Notes: a model not told the origin generated them from the sequence alone. Shown: positions 1 through 6,812, counted from the first letter of the stretch. The stretch: 7,189 nucleotides of DNA from Ruthenibacterium sp. (GCA_020025255.1 JAHHSK010000077.1:1-7189), one strand, 5' to 3'. Made by a program: numbers and translations.

Positions 1-55
1 CCGCAGCTGCACCGGGGCGGGCAAAGGCGGGGTATGGAAAACCGCATCGGATTCC

Positions 56-98
56 GCTGTCATGCAAAAAGTGCATTTGCATGCTGTCATATTGCAAA
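56..98. repeat. Direct and inverted repeats upstream of the response-regulator promoter
   Basis: GCTGTCA occurs at 56-62 and 83-89. Each copy is followed by TGCAAA (63-68 and 93-98), directly in the first copy and after three extra bases in the second. A third TGCAAA lies inverted at 76-81, so CATGCAAA (61-68) and TTTGCATG (76-83) also form a perfect 8-bp inverted repeat with a 7-base spacer. The last TGCAAA overlaps the -35 hexamer at 92-97. This is a plausible operator for a regulator of the two-component genes, possibly the response regulator itself, since OmpR-family proteins usually bind tandem half-sites. The repeats are seen directly; the regulatory role is inferred. Confidence 0.45.
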
Positions 99-120
99 CA
101 GGAAAAGGTTACGGTATGAT
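92..120 (+). promoter_or_regulatory. Sigma-A-type promoter of the two-component operon
   Basis: TTGCAA (92-97) and TATGAT (115-120) are separated by 17 bases, which is close to the housekeeping consensus. Transcription would begin near 127, giving a leader of about 26 bases. The ribosome binding site AGGGAGG (138-144) ends 8 bases before the ATG at 153. The near-consensus hexamers suggest steady basal expression of the regulator and kinase, unlike the weaker promoter of the transporter operon downstream. Confidence 0.65.
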
Positions 121-152
121 AAGATGCACAGGCACATAGGGAGGATGTAAGC

Positions 153-806
153 ATGGGAATTCGGATTTTACTGGTCGAAGACGATTTCTATTTGCGCGAT
201 GGTCTTTGCGAACTTCTGAAAAATCAGGAGTATGAGGTCGTTTCGGCGGAAAACTGCAGGCAGATGCGGGAATTGCTTCAGGAAAAATCGGTCGATCTTG
301 TAATTTTGGATGTGATGCTGCCCGATGGAAGCGGCTATGATTTATGCATGCAGCTGCGGGAAGCCGGCAGCGATGTGCCGATCCTTTTTCTGACAGCCTG
401 TGATGAAGAATACCAGATCGTGCGCGGATTGGATGCCGGTGGGGATGACTATGTGACAAAGCCGTTTAAGATGCAGGAGCTGCTTTCGCGCATCCGTGCA
501 CTGCTGCGCAGGCACAGCAGCACCGTACTGCATCAGGATGAAATGCAAATCGATATTGCATCCATGAGCGTGAAAAAAGCGGGAGCAGCCATAACACTGA
601 CACCGACGGAATTTCAGATACTGACAGCGCTTGTTTCAAACAGCGGCGTGATCGTAGCACGTTCTTCGCTGCTCAGCCGCATTTGGGATGTGGATGGGAA
701 TTTTATAGATGACAACACGCTTTCGGTGCACATCAGCCGTCTGCGGGAAAAAATAGGGGCAGAACACATTAAAACGATCCGCGGTGTCGGATACCGCTGG
801 GAGTGA
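153..806 (+). CDS. OmpR/PhoB-family DNA-binding response regulator
   Basis: This 217-residue cytoplasmic protein has the full length and domain order of the OmpR/PhoB class. The receiver domain spans about residues 1-118: the acidic pair is D10-D11, the phospho-acceptor is D53 in a VILDVMLPDGSG context, and the switch and active-site residues are T81, Y100 and K103 (in DDYVTKPF). A winged-helix DNA-binding domain follows (about 124-217). Its recognition-helix region (about 186-200) contains the characteristic DDNTLSVHISRLREKI, and its wing contains RGVGYRW. No key residue is missing. The ATG at 153 is supported by AGGGAGG 8 bases upstream. The sequence style resembles regulators paired with peptide-responsive ABC transporters (BceR, VncR, GraR types). 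Its stop codon lies 14 bases before the kinase ATG, so the two are probably co-transcribed. The likely target is the palindrome at 1751-1770, which is an inference from context. Confidence 0.95.
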   Translation: MGIRILLVEDDFYLRDGLCELLKNQEYEVVSAENCRQMRELLQEKSVDLVILDVMLPDGSGYDLCMQLREAGSDVPILFLTACDEEYQIVRGLDAGGDDYVTKPFKMQELLSRIRALLRRHSSTVLHQDEMQIDIASMSVKKAGAAITLTPTEFQILTALVSNSGVIVARSSLLSRIWDVDGNFIDDNTLSVHISRLREKIGAEHIKTIRGVGYRWE

Positions 807-808
807 GC

Positions 809-814
809 AGGAGG
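809..814 (+). promoter_or_regulatory. Ribosome binding site that fixes the kinase start
   Basis: AGGAGG lies just downstream of the response-regulator stop codon, 6 bases before the ATG at 821. It favours that ATG over the GTG at 803, which overlaps the stop codon and has no comparable site in front of it. Confidence 0.8.
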
Positions 815-820
815 CAGCCG

Positions 821-1711
821 ATGGAAATTGCTTATTTTGTGCTGGGTGCAGCACTGGTGCTTGCGGGCGCTGTCCTTTTTTTTCTTGGGCAAAGGCGAAA
901 AATGCGTGCGCTTATAAAAAGCATAGATGATTTTCTTTCAAGCGGCGAGCGCACCATGCTCAGCGTGGAAGACAGCCTGCTCGGACAGCTCCAGTTCAGC
1001 ATCTGCGAACTGGAAAACCGGATCTTGCAGGAGCGGTCGTTCACCCAGAAAAAAGAAAAAGAAAACACCGAATTTATCTCGGATATTTCCCACCAGCTGA
1101 AAACGCCGCTGGCCGGGCTTCGGCTTTACTGCGAAATGGAGCAGGCAGGCTGCGCCGGCCTGTACACAGACAAAGAACTGGAACTCATTGAAAAAATGGA
1201 AAAGCTGATTGCCAATGTGCTCCGGCTGGAAAAACTTCGCAGCGATGCCTATGAGATGCACTTTCGTCTGTGCGAGCTTTCGAAGATCGCAAACGAAATT
1301 TGTGCTGTTTTGCAGCCGATCTTTCCCGATACAGAAATCACAGTAAGCGGAAGTGCCGCCATGCGCATCGATCCCGAATGGTTCAGCGAAGCCTTGAGCA
1401 ATGTGGCAAAGAACGCGTGTGAGCATACGGGCGAAAATGGAAAAATCGACATTTTGATCGAACCCGGCGAGCGTTCCGTCAGCATCCGCGTGCAGGATAA
1501 CGCAGGCGGTGTGCCCCAACAGGATTTGCCGCTGCTGTTCCGGCGCTTTCACAGGACAGCCGCGTCGGTACCCTCCAGTGCCGGAATCGGCCTTGCGATT
1601 ACCAAAGCCATTGTGGAAAAGCACCACGGCATCATCTCGGCACAAAATACCGGGGGCGGGCTTTGCGTTACGATGTGCCTTCCGGTGATTGAGGCAAATC
1701 CCAAAATATGA
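821..1711 (+). CDS. Small sensor histidine kinase with one membrane helix
   Basis: This 296-residue membrane histidine kinase would phosphorylate the response regulator encoded just upstream. One hydrophobic helix (about residues 3-23) is followed directly by a basic QRRK stop and cytoplasmic sequence, so no extracellular sensor domain is visible. A helical linker (about 56-82) leads to the dimerisation domain, with the H-box SDISHQLKTPL and phospho-acceptor H91. The ATPase domain has an N-box (NVAKNACEHT, 194-203), a G1 box (DNAGGV, 226-231), an F-box (LFRRFHR, 239-245) and a G2 box (GIGLAI, 255-260), so it looks catalytically complete. The ATG at 821 is chosen for its AGGAGG; a GTG at 803 would add six residues. 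Kinases this short typically sense inside the membrane or through a partner transporter (BceS-like), although BceS has two helices and this one shows only one. A hairpin terminator follows the stop codon. Confidence 0.93.
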   Translation: MEIAYFVLGAALVLAGAVLFFLGQRRKMRALIKSIDDFLSSGERTMLSVEDSLLGQLQFSICELENRILQERSFTQKKEKENTEFISDISHQLKTPLAGLRLYCEMEQAGCAGLYTDKELELIEKMEKLIANVLRLEKLRSDAYEMHFRLCELSKIANEICAVLQPIFPDTEITVSGSAAMRIDPEWFSEALSNVAKNACEHTGENGKIDILIEPGERSVSIRVQDNAGGVPQQDLPLLFRRFHRTAASVPSSAGIGLAITKAIVEKHHGIISAQNTGGGLCVTMCLPVIEANPKI

Positions 1712-1719
1712 ACCATACC

Positions 1720-1746
1720 AAAGCAGAGCCTTCCGGCCCTGCTTTT
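1720..1746 (+). terminator. Rho-independent terminator after the kinase
   Basis: AAAGCAG (1720-1726) pairs with CTGCTTT (1739-1745). After one A/C mismatch, GCC (1728-1730) pairs with GGC (1735-1737), closing on a TTCC loop. A short T-rich run (TTTTCTT) follows. The hairpin starts 8 bases after the kinase stop codon and should separate the two-component genes from the transporter operon, which has its own promoter. Confidence 0.7.
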
Positions 1747-1750
1747 CTTA

Positions 1751-1770
1751 ATCTTACGAAATCGTAAGAT
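1751..1770. promoter_or_regulatory. Perfect palindrome, candidate response-regulator operator
   Basis: ATCTTACGA (1751-1759) and TCGTAAGAT (1762-1770) form a perfect 9-bp inverted repeat around a central AA. Its core can be read as TTACG-N4-CGTAA, the same geometry as the TNACA-N4-TGTAA sites reported for BceR-type regulators. The centre lies about 52 bases upstream of the predicted transcription start of the transporter operon, immediately before a poor -35, which is a suitable place for an activator. The palindrome is seen directly; binding by the neighbouring regulator is inferred. As RNA it could also fold as a small hairpin, but no T-run follows it. Confidence 0.65.
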
Positions 1771-1777
1771 AAGCGTC

Positions 1778-1806
1778 ACGGAAACGAAAGGTTCATCTGA
1801 TAGAAT
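1778..1806 (+). promoter_or_regulatory. Promoter of the transporter operon, weak -35 with extended -10
   Basis: The extended -10 is TGA followed by TAGAAT (1801-1806). At the 17-base spacing the -35 position (1778-1783) reads ACGGAA, far from TTGACA, so the promoter probably needs an activator. Transcription would start near 1813, leaving a leader of about 24 bases. An 8-bp inverted repeat, GTTCATCT (1791-1798) and AGATGAAC (1814-1821), brackets the -10. Confidence 0.55.
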
Positions 1807-1823
1807 GTTCTTAAGATGAACAC

Positions 1824-1830
1824 AAGGGGG
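1824..1830 (+). promoter_or_regulatory. Ribosome binding site that fixes the ATPase start
   Basis: AAGGGGG lies 6 bases before the ATG at 1837. The in-frame upstream ATG at 1816 falls within a few bases of the predicted transcription start and has no ribosome binding site, so it is unlikely to be used. Confidence 0.75.
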
Positions 1831-1836
1831 ATTTTT

Positions 1837-2535
1837 ATGACTATTATTGAATGTCACGATCTGACAAAAGAATACTTGAGCGGTGAAAATACGATCAAAG
1901 CCGTCGATCATATCAGCCTTTCGTTTGAACAGGGGGAATTCTGTGCTATTACCGGGCCTTCCGGCAGCGGCAAATCCACATTTCTGCATCTTTTAAGCTC
2001 GCTGGAAAATCCAACTGCGGGCTGTGTGGTTTACGGCGGAAAAAAGCTTTCGGCATACAGCGACAATCAGCTTTCGATCCTGCGGCGCCGCAGATTCGGC
2101 TTTGTTTTTCAGGCGTACAATCTGGTGCAGGAATTGACGGGATACGAAAATATCCTGCTGCCTGTTATGCTCGATCACAAAACACCGGATGACAAATATC
2201 TGAATATGCTCATCCATATGCTTGGAGTTGAAAACAGGGTGGGGCATCTTCCGTCGGCTCTTTCCGGCGGCCAGCAGCAGCGCATTGCCATCGCGCGCGC
2301 ACTGGCAAACCGCCCATCCATTCTGTTTGCCGATGAGCCTACCGGTAATCTGGACGGCAAAAGCGGACGGGAAGTGCTGTCGCTTTTGAAGTATGTCAGC
2401 AAGCAGCTGGGGGTGACATTGATCCTTGTGACGCACGATCTTCATGTTGCGGAACAGGCAGAGCGTATCCTCACACTGGAAGATGGCAGAGTGGTAACGG
2501 ATACAAAAAGCGGGGTGATCGGCGATGAAGCATAA
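1837..2535 (+). CDS. ABC transporter ATP-binding protein (MacB/LolD/BceA class)
   Basis: This 232-residue cytoplasmic ATPase would energise the permease encoded next to it. All nucleotide-binding motifs are present: Walker A GPSGSGKST (40-48), Q-loop Q92 (VFQAYNL), signature LSGGQ (142-146), Walker B ILFADE (162-167) with catalytic E167, D-loop region GNLD (170-173) and H-loop H200 (VTHD). The phrases VFQAYNLVQELTGYENILLP and DEPTGNLD are typical of the subfamily that pairs with FtsX-type permeases in lipoprotein release, macrolide or peptide export, and bacitracin or lantibiotic resistance. The start at 1837 follows from the ribosome binding site at 1824-1830. The end overlaps the permease start by 11 bases, a sign of translational coupling. 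The substrate cannot be predicted. Confidence 0.95.
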   Translation: MTIIECHDLTKEYLSGENTIKAVDHISLSFEQGEFCAITGPSGSGKSTFLHLLSSLENPTAGCVVYGGKKLSAYSDNQLSILRRRRFGFVFQAYNLVQELTGYENILLPVMLDHKTPDDKYLNMLIHMLGVENRVGHLPSALSGGQQQRIAIARALANRPSILFADEPTGNLDGKSGREVLSLLKYVSKQLGVTLILVTHDLHVAEQAERILTLEDGRVVTDTKSGVIGDEA

Positions 2536-5245
2536 GCTGACGATCAACCGTCTGGCGTGGAATACGATCAAGCATCGAAAAAAGCAGTACACGGTGCTGA
2601 TCATCAGCATTGTGCTTGCGATGATCTTTTCTTCCGGTGTGCCGTTCTTCCTTTCCTGTATGGGTGCTTCGCTGGAACAGATGCAGTTTAAGCGGCTTGG
2701 CAGACAGGATCAGTTCCTGATGAATGCGCAGGATCATCCAATGGAGCAGCTGCAGCAAAACAAAGCAGTGATCGGATCGTTTGGCTACCTGCACACGCTA
2801 TCGTACATCTGGCATGAGGATGAGCAGCGCGGCACCGAGCTTGCATGGATGGATGAACGAGCACAAGAACTGTATTTTCCCCAGCTGAAACAAGGCCGTC
2901 TGCCGGAAAAAAGCGGAGAGATTGCAATCGAACAAGATGCTTTGCTGCGTATGGGCTTAGAGCCGGAGCTGGGGGCAAACGTTACCTTTCAGGTGCGCCC
3001 GCATGACGGGGCAGGCCATTTGGAGCAGGTTTTCGAAAAAAGCTACACTCTTGTGGGTGTTTTGGAAAACCGGCGTCCGATTTATGAACGCTTTTTTTAT
3101 AAATTCGGCAGTCGATTCCCCGCAGCCTTTGTGGTTCGAGGCGAGCCGACGGAAATCGGCGGAAAAGAAGCACAGATCGCATTGTTTCAGCTGGATGAAT
3201 CCGATCCGACGGCGGTGAATGAATTTTACAGTAAAACCAAGGATGATAGGTTCAAGCTGAATCGGGATGCGAATTACGCGAACGAAGCCATGGAACAGAT
3301 GAAAAACGGCCGCATGATTGCATTTCTTTCGCTGCTGCTTGCGTTCCTGACCTGCTTTTCCGTTATGAATGCATTTGGAACCCTCCTCAAGGAGCGCACA
3401 GCTCAAATCGGCATGATGCGTGCAGTAGGTGCTACACGCCGACAGATTTTCTGGATATTCGGGCGGGAAACGCTTCTTCTCGCCCTGATCAGTTCCCCTG
3501 TCAGCCTTGGCATCTCACTCGGCGGCATTGCGCTGTACGCCCGTTTTATGGGGGATGATTTTGTCTTTTCTCCGAAGAAGGAGGTACTTGGCCTTGGCAT
3601 CCTTTTCGGCCTGCTGTGCGTTATGGCTGCGGCGATGTTTCCTTTGCTTTCTGCTGCGCGGCTTTCCCCGATGCAGGCCATTCGAGATGTAAGCCTTTCC
3701 AGAAAAATGAGGCGCGGCAAAATCCGCTCATGCAAAACGTTTTCGATGCCACGGCTTCTTGCCAAACGGAAACGCATCTTTTCAAAAGGCAGAAGCATCT
3801 TGGTTTGTCTGATTCTTACAGGGACAACATTCATCTGCTGCATGTGCGCCGTTGGATTCGGCTCAAGCCTTAAATCAATGACACGTTCCGCCGGAAAATC
3901 CGACTACATGATTTATCCTATCAACGCACGGCTTCCGGAAAACAGTTTCATTTGCAGTCAAAATGAATCCTTTATGACGCAAGCACAGCGGCTGGCGAGC
4001 TATGATATTCCCTTTGTCGAAAATGTTTACGGAACCAAAGAACTCTATGTGAATCTGCTGATGAACGAAGTGCCGAAGTTTTTGCGGTTGTTTGAAATAA
4101 ACGGATTCGGCTTCCAGGTAGGACGGTATGAGACAGGGAATCTGTTTTCACCGGAAAATTTGCCGATGACCGAAGAAAAGCTGCTGGAGCTGGCACAGGC
4201 ACAAGAGAGGAGAGTCTATACCGAAACCAAAGCCCGTGCCGGATATGAGCAGGAAGCACTCAGCATTGCGGTTCGTTCCGCAGACAGTGAGCATTTTAAC
4301 ACACTTTTCCCGTATCAGGTTGTCGAAGGCAAAATAGATCTGGACGCACTCAACAGCGGAAGCGAGATCCTGCTGCGTGCTCCGGGAAAAATCGGTTTCC
4401 TGTATCATATGGAACCGGATGGCAGCGGCTTGTCCGGTATCCGCAATATGGATCCTGAAAATTTGAAAAAGATGCCCGGGGAGCAAAGAAAAGAACTTGA
4501 TTATGTTATTTCATCGGCCGAGAACCCGTTTCATGCAGGAGACGAGCTGACGCTGAGCATCCTTTCGGAAGAAGCGGACGGCAGCCTGCATCGCATAGAC
4601 CGAAAGGTGCGGATCGGTGCCATTGTGCAGGATCCGTATTGGGAAACCTCATTTGAACTGCTCACGACCAACAAAGCACTGGAATCCTTTGCACAGGATC
4701 TGCCCTATTCTATTCTTTATGTTGATTGCAGCGAAGATTTTTCCGGGGAAATGGATATGGAAATGCAGAATGTGCTTGCTGCGGAATTTCCGGGGAAAGG
4801 AATTGTTTCCACTTATGAAAATAACCGTTCGGGCAAGAATACAATCCGTCAGATGGCGGTTTCGTTCAGCTCTTTGATTGCGGTTCTGTTTGCAGTGTGC
4901 ATTTCCCTGATCAATAACGGGATCACGGCACAGATTCGGCAGGATCGGCGCAGTATCGGAACCCTGCGTGCGGTGGGGGCTTCGCAGCGGGAGATTACAC
5001 AGTGTTATCGTTTGCAGATCATCCACACTCTGCTGTGGGGAATTGGCGGCGGAATCGTCTGTGCGCTTGCAGGAATGAGGGTTATGTCTGATCGAATGTA
5101 CTTTGCAGGGGATCCATTCTGGATGGGGCTTGTGCCGGCGTTTGCTTTGCTTGCTGCACTGCTGTGCATCTGCCTTGTCAATCTGCATATTCAGGTGAAA
5201 AAGGTCAGCAGACAAAGCATTGTGGATAATATCAGGGAGCTGTAA
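2525..5245 (+). CDS. FtsX/MacB-type ABC permease with duplicated core and two ectodomains
   Basis: This 906-residue integral membrane protein is the partner of the upstream ATPase. Eight hydrophobic helices are visible in a 1+3 then 1+3 pattern: about residues 22-45, 263-286, 314-340, 352-376, 424-446, 777-800, 830-850 and 865-888. Two large extracellular domains lie between helices 1 and 2 (about 46-262, resembling a MacB-like core domain) and between helices 5 and 6 (about 447-776). Each half carries the FtsX-family cytoplasmic motif: GMMRAVGATRRQ (296-307) and GTLRAVGASQRE (812-823). The short cytoplasmic SPMQAIRD (381-388) and the C-terminal SIVDNIREL are similarly placed at the ends of the halves. 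BceB-type permeases have ten helices and a single large ectodomain, so this is closer to the duplicated DUF214/SalY-like group. It overlaps the ATPase gene by 11 bases and lies 4 bases before the next gene. Roles in peptide or lipid export, or in resistance signalling, are possible. Confidence 0.92.
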   Translation: MKHKLTINRLAWNTIKHRKKQYTVLIISIVLAMIFSSGVPFFLSCMGASLEQMQFKRLGRQDQFLMNAQDHPMEQLQQNKAVIGSFGYLHTLSYIWHEDEQRGTELAWMDERAQELYFPQLKQGRLPEKSGEIAIEQDALLRMGLEPELGANVTFQVRPHDGAGHLEQVFEKSYTLVGVLENRRPIYERFFYKFGSRFPAAFVVRGEPTEIGGKEAQIALFQLDESDPTAVNEFYSKTKDDRFKLNRDANYANEAMEQMKNGRMIAFLSLLLAFLTCFSVMNAFGTLLKERTAQIGMMRAVGATRRQIFWIFGRETLLLALISSPVSLGISLGGIALYARFMGDDFVFSPKKEVLGLGILFGLLCVMAAAMFPLLSAARLSPMQAIRDVSLSRKMRRGKIRSCKTFSMPRLLAKRKRIFSKGRSILVCLILTGTTFICCMCAVGFGSSLKSMTRSAGKSDYMIYPINARLPENSFICSQNESFMTQAQRLASYDIPFVENVYGTKELYVNLLMNEVPKFLRLFEINGFGFQVGRYETGNLFSPENLPMTEEKLLELAQAQERRVYTETKARAGYEQEALSIAVRSADSEHFNTLFPYQVVEGKIDLDALNSGSEILLRAPGKIGFLYHMEPDGSGLSGIRNMDPENLKKMPGEQRKELDYVISSAENPFHAGDELTLSILSEEADGSLHRIDRKVRIGAIVQDPYWETSFELLTTNKALESFAQDLPYSILYVDCSEDFSGEMDMEMQNVLAAEFPGKGIVSTYENNRSGKNTIRQMAVSFSSLIAVLFAVCISLINNGITAQIRQDRRSIGTLRAVGASQREITQCYRLQIIHTLLWGIGGGIVCALAGMRVMSDRMYFAGDPFWMGLVPAFALLAALLCICLVNLHIQVKKVSRQSIVDNIREL
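5234..5239 (+). promoter_or_regulatory. Ribosome binding site inside the permease 3' end
   Basis: AGGGAG lies within the last codons of the permease, 10 bases before the ATG at 5250. It supports that start over an in-frame ATG at 5220, which would add ten residues in front of a clear signal peptide. The arrangement suggests translational coupling. Confidence 0.6.
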
Positions 5246-5249
5246 ATCA

Positions 5250-6809
5250 ATGAAAAAGAAAATTTTGTGCTTGTTTTTGATCAGCGTATTGGCTCTTTAT
5301 CCGGTATCTTCAGCGTTTGCACAGGGAAAGCCGGCAGAGGGCTTTGGAAGCGGCACGGATGCGAGCGGCAGAGAAGCCCTTTTGCCGGAAAATGCCCCGG
5401 AAGCTTCGGCACAGCCCGATTCTTCGCAAACGAGCTTGGATCTACCGCCAGAGCCTGGGGACGATTCAGCAGCGGAGCCGGAGCAATCGGAACCGTCCGT
5501 TCCGGTGATGCCGCCCGTCCAGCTTTCCATCGATTCGGTGCATACCTATGAAGATATGGATCAGACCTTTGAAAACGGATATTCACCTAAAATAGTGGAT
5601 CATCATGCGATTTTTACTCTGCCGCTCAAAAGCAGCGAGCCGCTTGCAGATAACTGCATCACGGTTTCTTTGGAATTTGCGCCCGGCGCAGACAAAGCGT
5701 TTGTGGCAGCAAGCTATGAAAAAAGCGTTCCGCTGATGCAGGCTGTGCCCAAAAATGAGGCTGCGGCACAAGAGGTCTTTCTTGCTTCTTTTTCGCTGCA
5801 GATGCTCACCGAGCGCGTAAACGGGGTATATCCGGTTACGGCACACATCCGTGCAGCCGATCGCTCCGGTGCTCCGATCACAATGGATTATACCGTTTTT
5901 GTGACGGTTTCGGACGGACGCCCCAGTGAGCCGCCGAAGGAACCTGAGCCGGAACCGAAAAAGCCGACAGCAGAGCCGGTGGTCTATATTGAGAACAGTG
6001 TCGTTTCCCCGGGTGATGTGCAGGCAGGCGAGCCGTTCACGATTACACTTACGCTCAAAAATTCGGTAAAGACGAAAAGCGTGCGCGATCTTCTTGTGAC
6101 AGTGGATACGGGCGAGCTAAAGGTCGATCTGCTGGAGGGCAGCAACGTATTTCCGATCGAAACGATCAAGGCCGGTGGAAAAGCGGAATTGATATTGCAT
6201 TTGAAAGCGCAGCCATCGATTCCCGCAGGAAAACATAAGATAAATGTAGCATTTCAGTATAACAGCAGTGAAACGCTGAATCTTTCGTCACAGGGCGTCT
6301 GTATGCTGAATGTTCGGCAGAAATCCGAGCTTTCCTATGCCGGAGCCAAGATCCCGCAGGAGGTAATCGCCGGCAGCACGGTGACGCTGCAGACGGAGCT
6401 TATGAACACCGGAAAAAGTACGCTCTATAACTGTAAGGTGGAAACGGCCATCGACGGACTGGATGCAGGGGGCTGTGCTTTTGTGGGGGAAATCAAGCCG
6501 GGCGACAGCAAAACGGCATCGGCCAATTTGCGTGTCAGTGAGGAAAAACTTGGGCAAACAAGCGGGCTGATGACCATTACCTACGAAGATGATTACGGAC
6601 AAACCTTTACAAAAACGGCGGAAATCTCCACAACGATCCAACCGAAACCGGAACCGCAAGAGGAAGAAAAGCCGAAAGAGCCGAAGAAAGCAAAATGGTG
6701 GTGGCTGTTTATTCTGATCGGGGCGGCAGTCGGATGCGGGGCCGGATGGGGGATTCCGCTCCTGATCCAAGATATTCGCCAGCGCAAAGAGGATGATTTG
6801 AGGTTGTGA
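5250..6809 (+). CDS. Secreted, C-terminally membrane-anchored CARDB/COG1361-like protein
   Basis: This 519-residue protein is predicted to lie outside the membrane. A signal peptide (MKKK, hydrophobic core, then SAFA before Q25) suggests cleavage after A24. An acidic linker rich in Pro, Glu, Ser and Ala (about 25-90) leads to a beta-rich domain (about 91-222), a Glu-Pro/Lys-Pro spacer (about 225-243) and two immunoglobulin-like CARDB/COG1361-type modules (about 244-355 and 356-463). Both modules carry the pattern of a secretion or assembly beta-domain, for example VQAGEPFTITLTLKN and VIAGSTVTLQTELMNTGKS. A third Lys/Glu/Pro spacer (465-482) precedes a WWW-capped glycine-rich membrane helix (483-506) and a short charged cytoplasmic tail. 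There is no sortase motif or lipobox. Encoded 4 bases after the permease, it probably works with the transporter as an extracytoplasmic partner, scaffold or ligand-binding protein. That role is inferred, and family membership rests on pattern only. Confidence 0.8.
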   Translation: MKKKILCLFLISVLALYPVSSAFAQGKPAEGFGSGTDASGREALLPENAPEASAQPDSSQTSLDLPPEPGDDSAAEPEQSEPSVPVMPPVQLSIDSVHTYEDMDQTFENGYSPKIVDHHAIFTLPLKSSEPLADNCITVSLEFAPGADKAFVAASYEKSVPLMQAVPKNEAAAQEVFLASFSLQMLTERVNGVYPVTAHIRAADRSGAPITMDYTVFVTVSDGRPSEPPKEPEPEPKKPTAEPVVYIENSVVSPGDVQAGEPFTITLTLKNSVKTKSVRDLLVTVDTGELKVDLLEGSNVFPIETIKAGGKAELILHLKAQPSIPAGKHKINVAFQYNSSETLNLSSQGVCMLNVRQKSELSYAGAKIPQEVIAGSTVTLQTELMNTGKSTLYNCKVETAIDGLDAGGCAFVGEIKPGDSKTASANLRVSEEKLGQTSGLMTITYEDDYGQTFTKTAEISTTIQPKPEPQEEEKPKEPKKAKWWWLFILIGAAVGCGAGWGIPLLIQDIRQRKEDDLRL

Positions 6810-6812
6810 TCC

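Noticed and set aside
1..150. Open reading through the first 150 bases in frame 1, a possible tail of an upstream gene
   Set aside because: The translation is rich in Arg, His and Cys with no recognisable pattern, and it runs through a good promoter at 92-120. The region is better read as intergenic.
803..820. GTG start for the kinase overlapping the response-regulator stop
   Set aside because: The AGGAGG at 809-814 is placed correctly for the ATG at 821 and lies inside the extra codons, so it cannot serve the GTG.
876..883. Run of eight T inside the kinase membrane helix, as a possible phase-variation tract
   Set aside because: The run is short, codes naturally for hydrophobic residues (Phe-Phe), and the frame is intact. 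There is no evidence of length variation.
938..1645. 235-codon open frame on the minus strand opposite the kinase
   Set aside because: It is fully antisense to a kinase with intact motifs and its translation has low-complexity and Cys/His-rich stretches. It is a shadow frame.
1816..1836. Upstream ATG for the ABC ATPase
   Set aside because: It falls at the predicted transcription start, has no ribosome binding site, and the added residues are not part of the family's usual N-terminus.
5220..5249. Upstream ATG for the anchored protein
   Set aside because: It would place ten residues in front of a standard MKKK signal peptide and has a poorer ribosome binding site.
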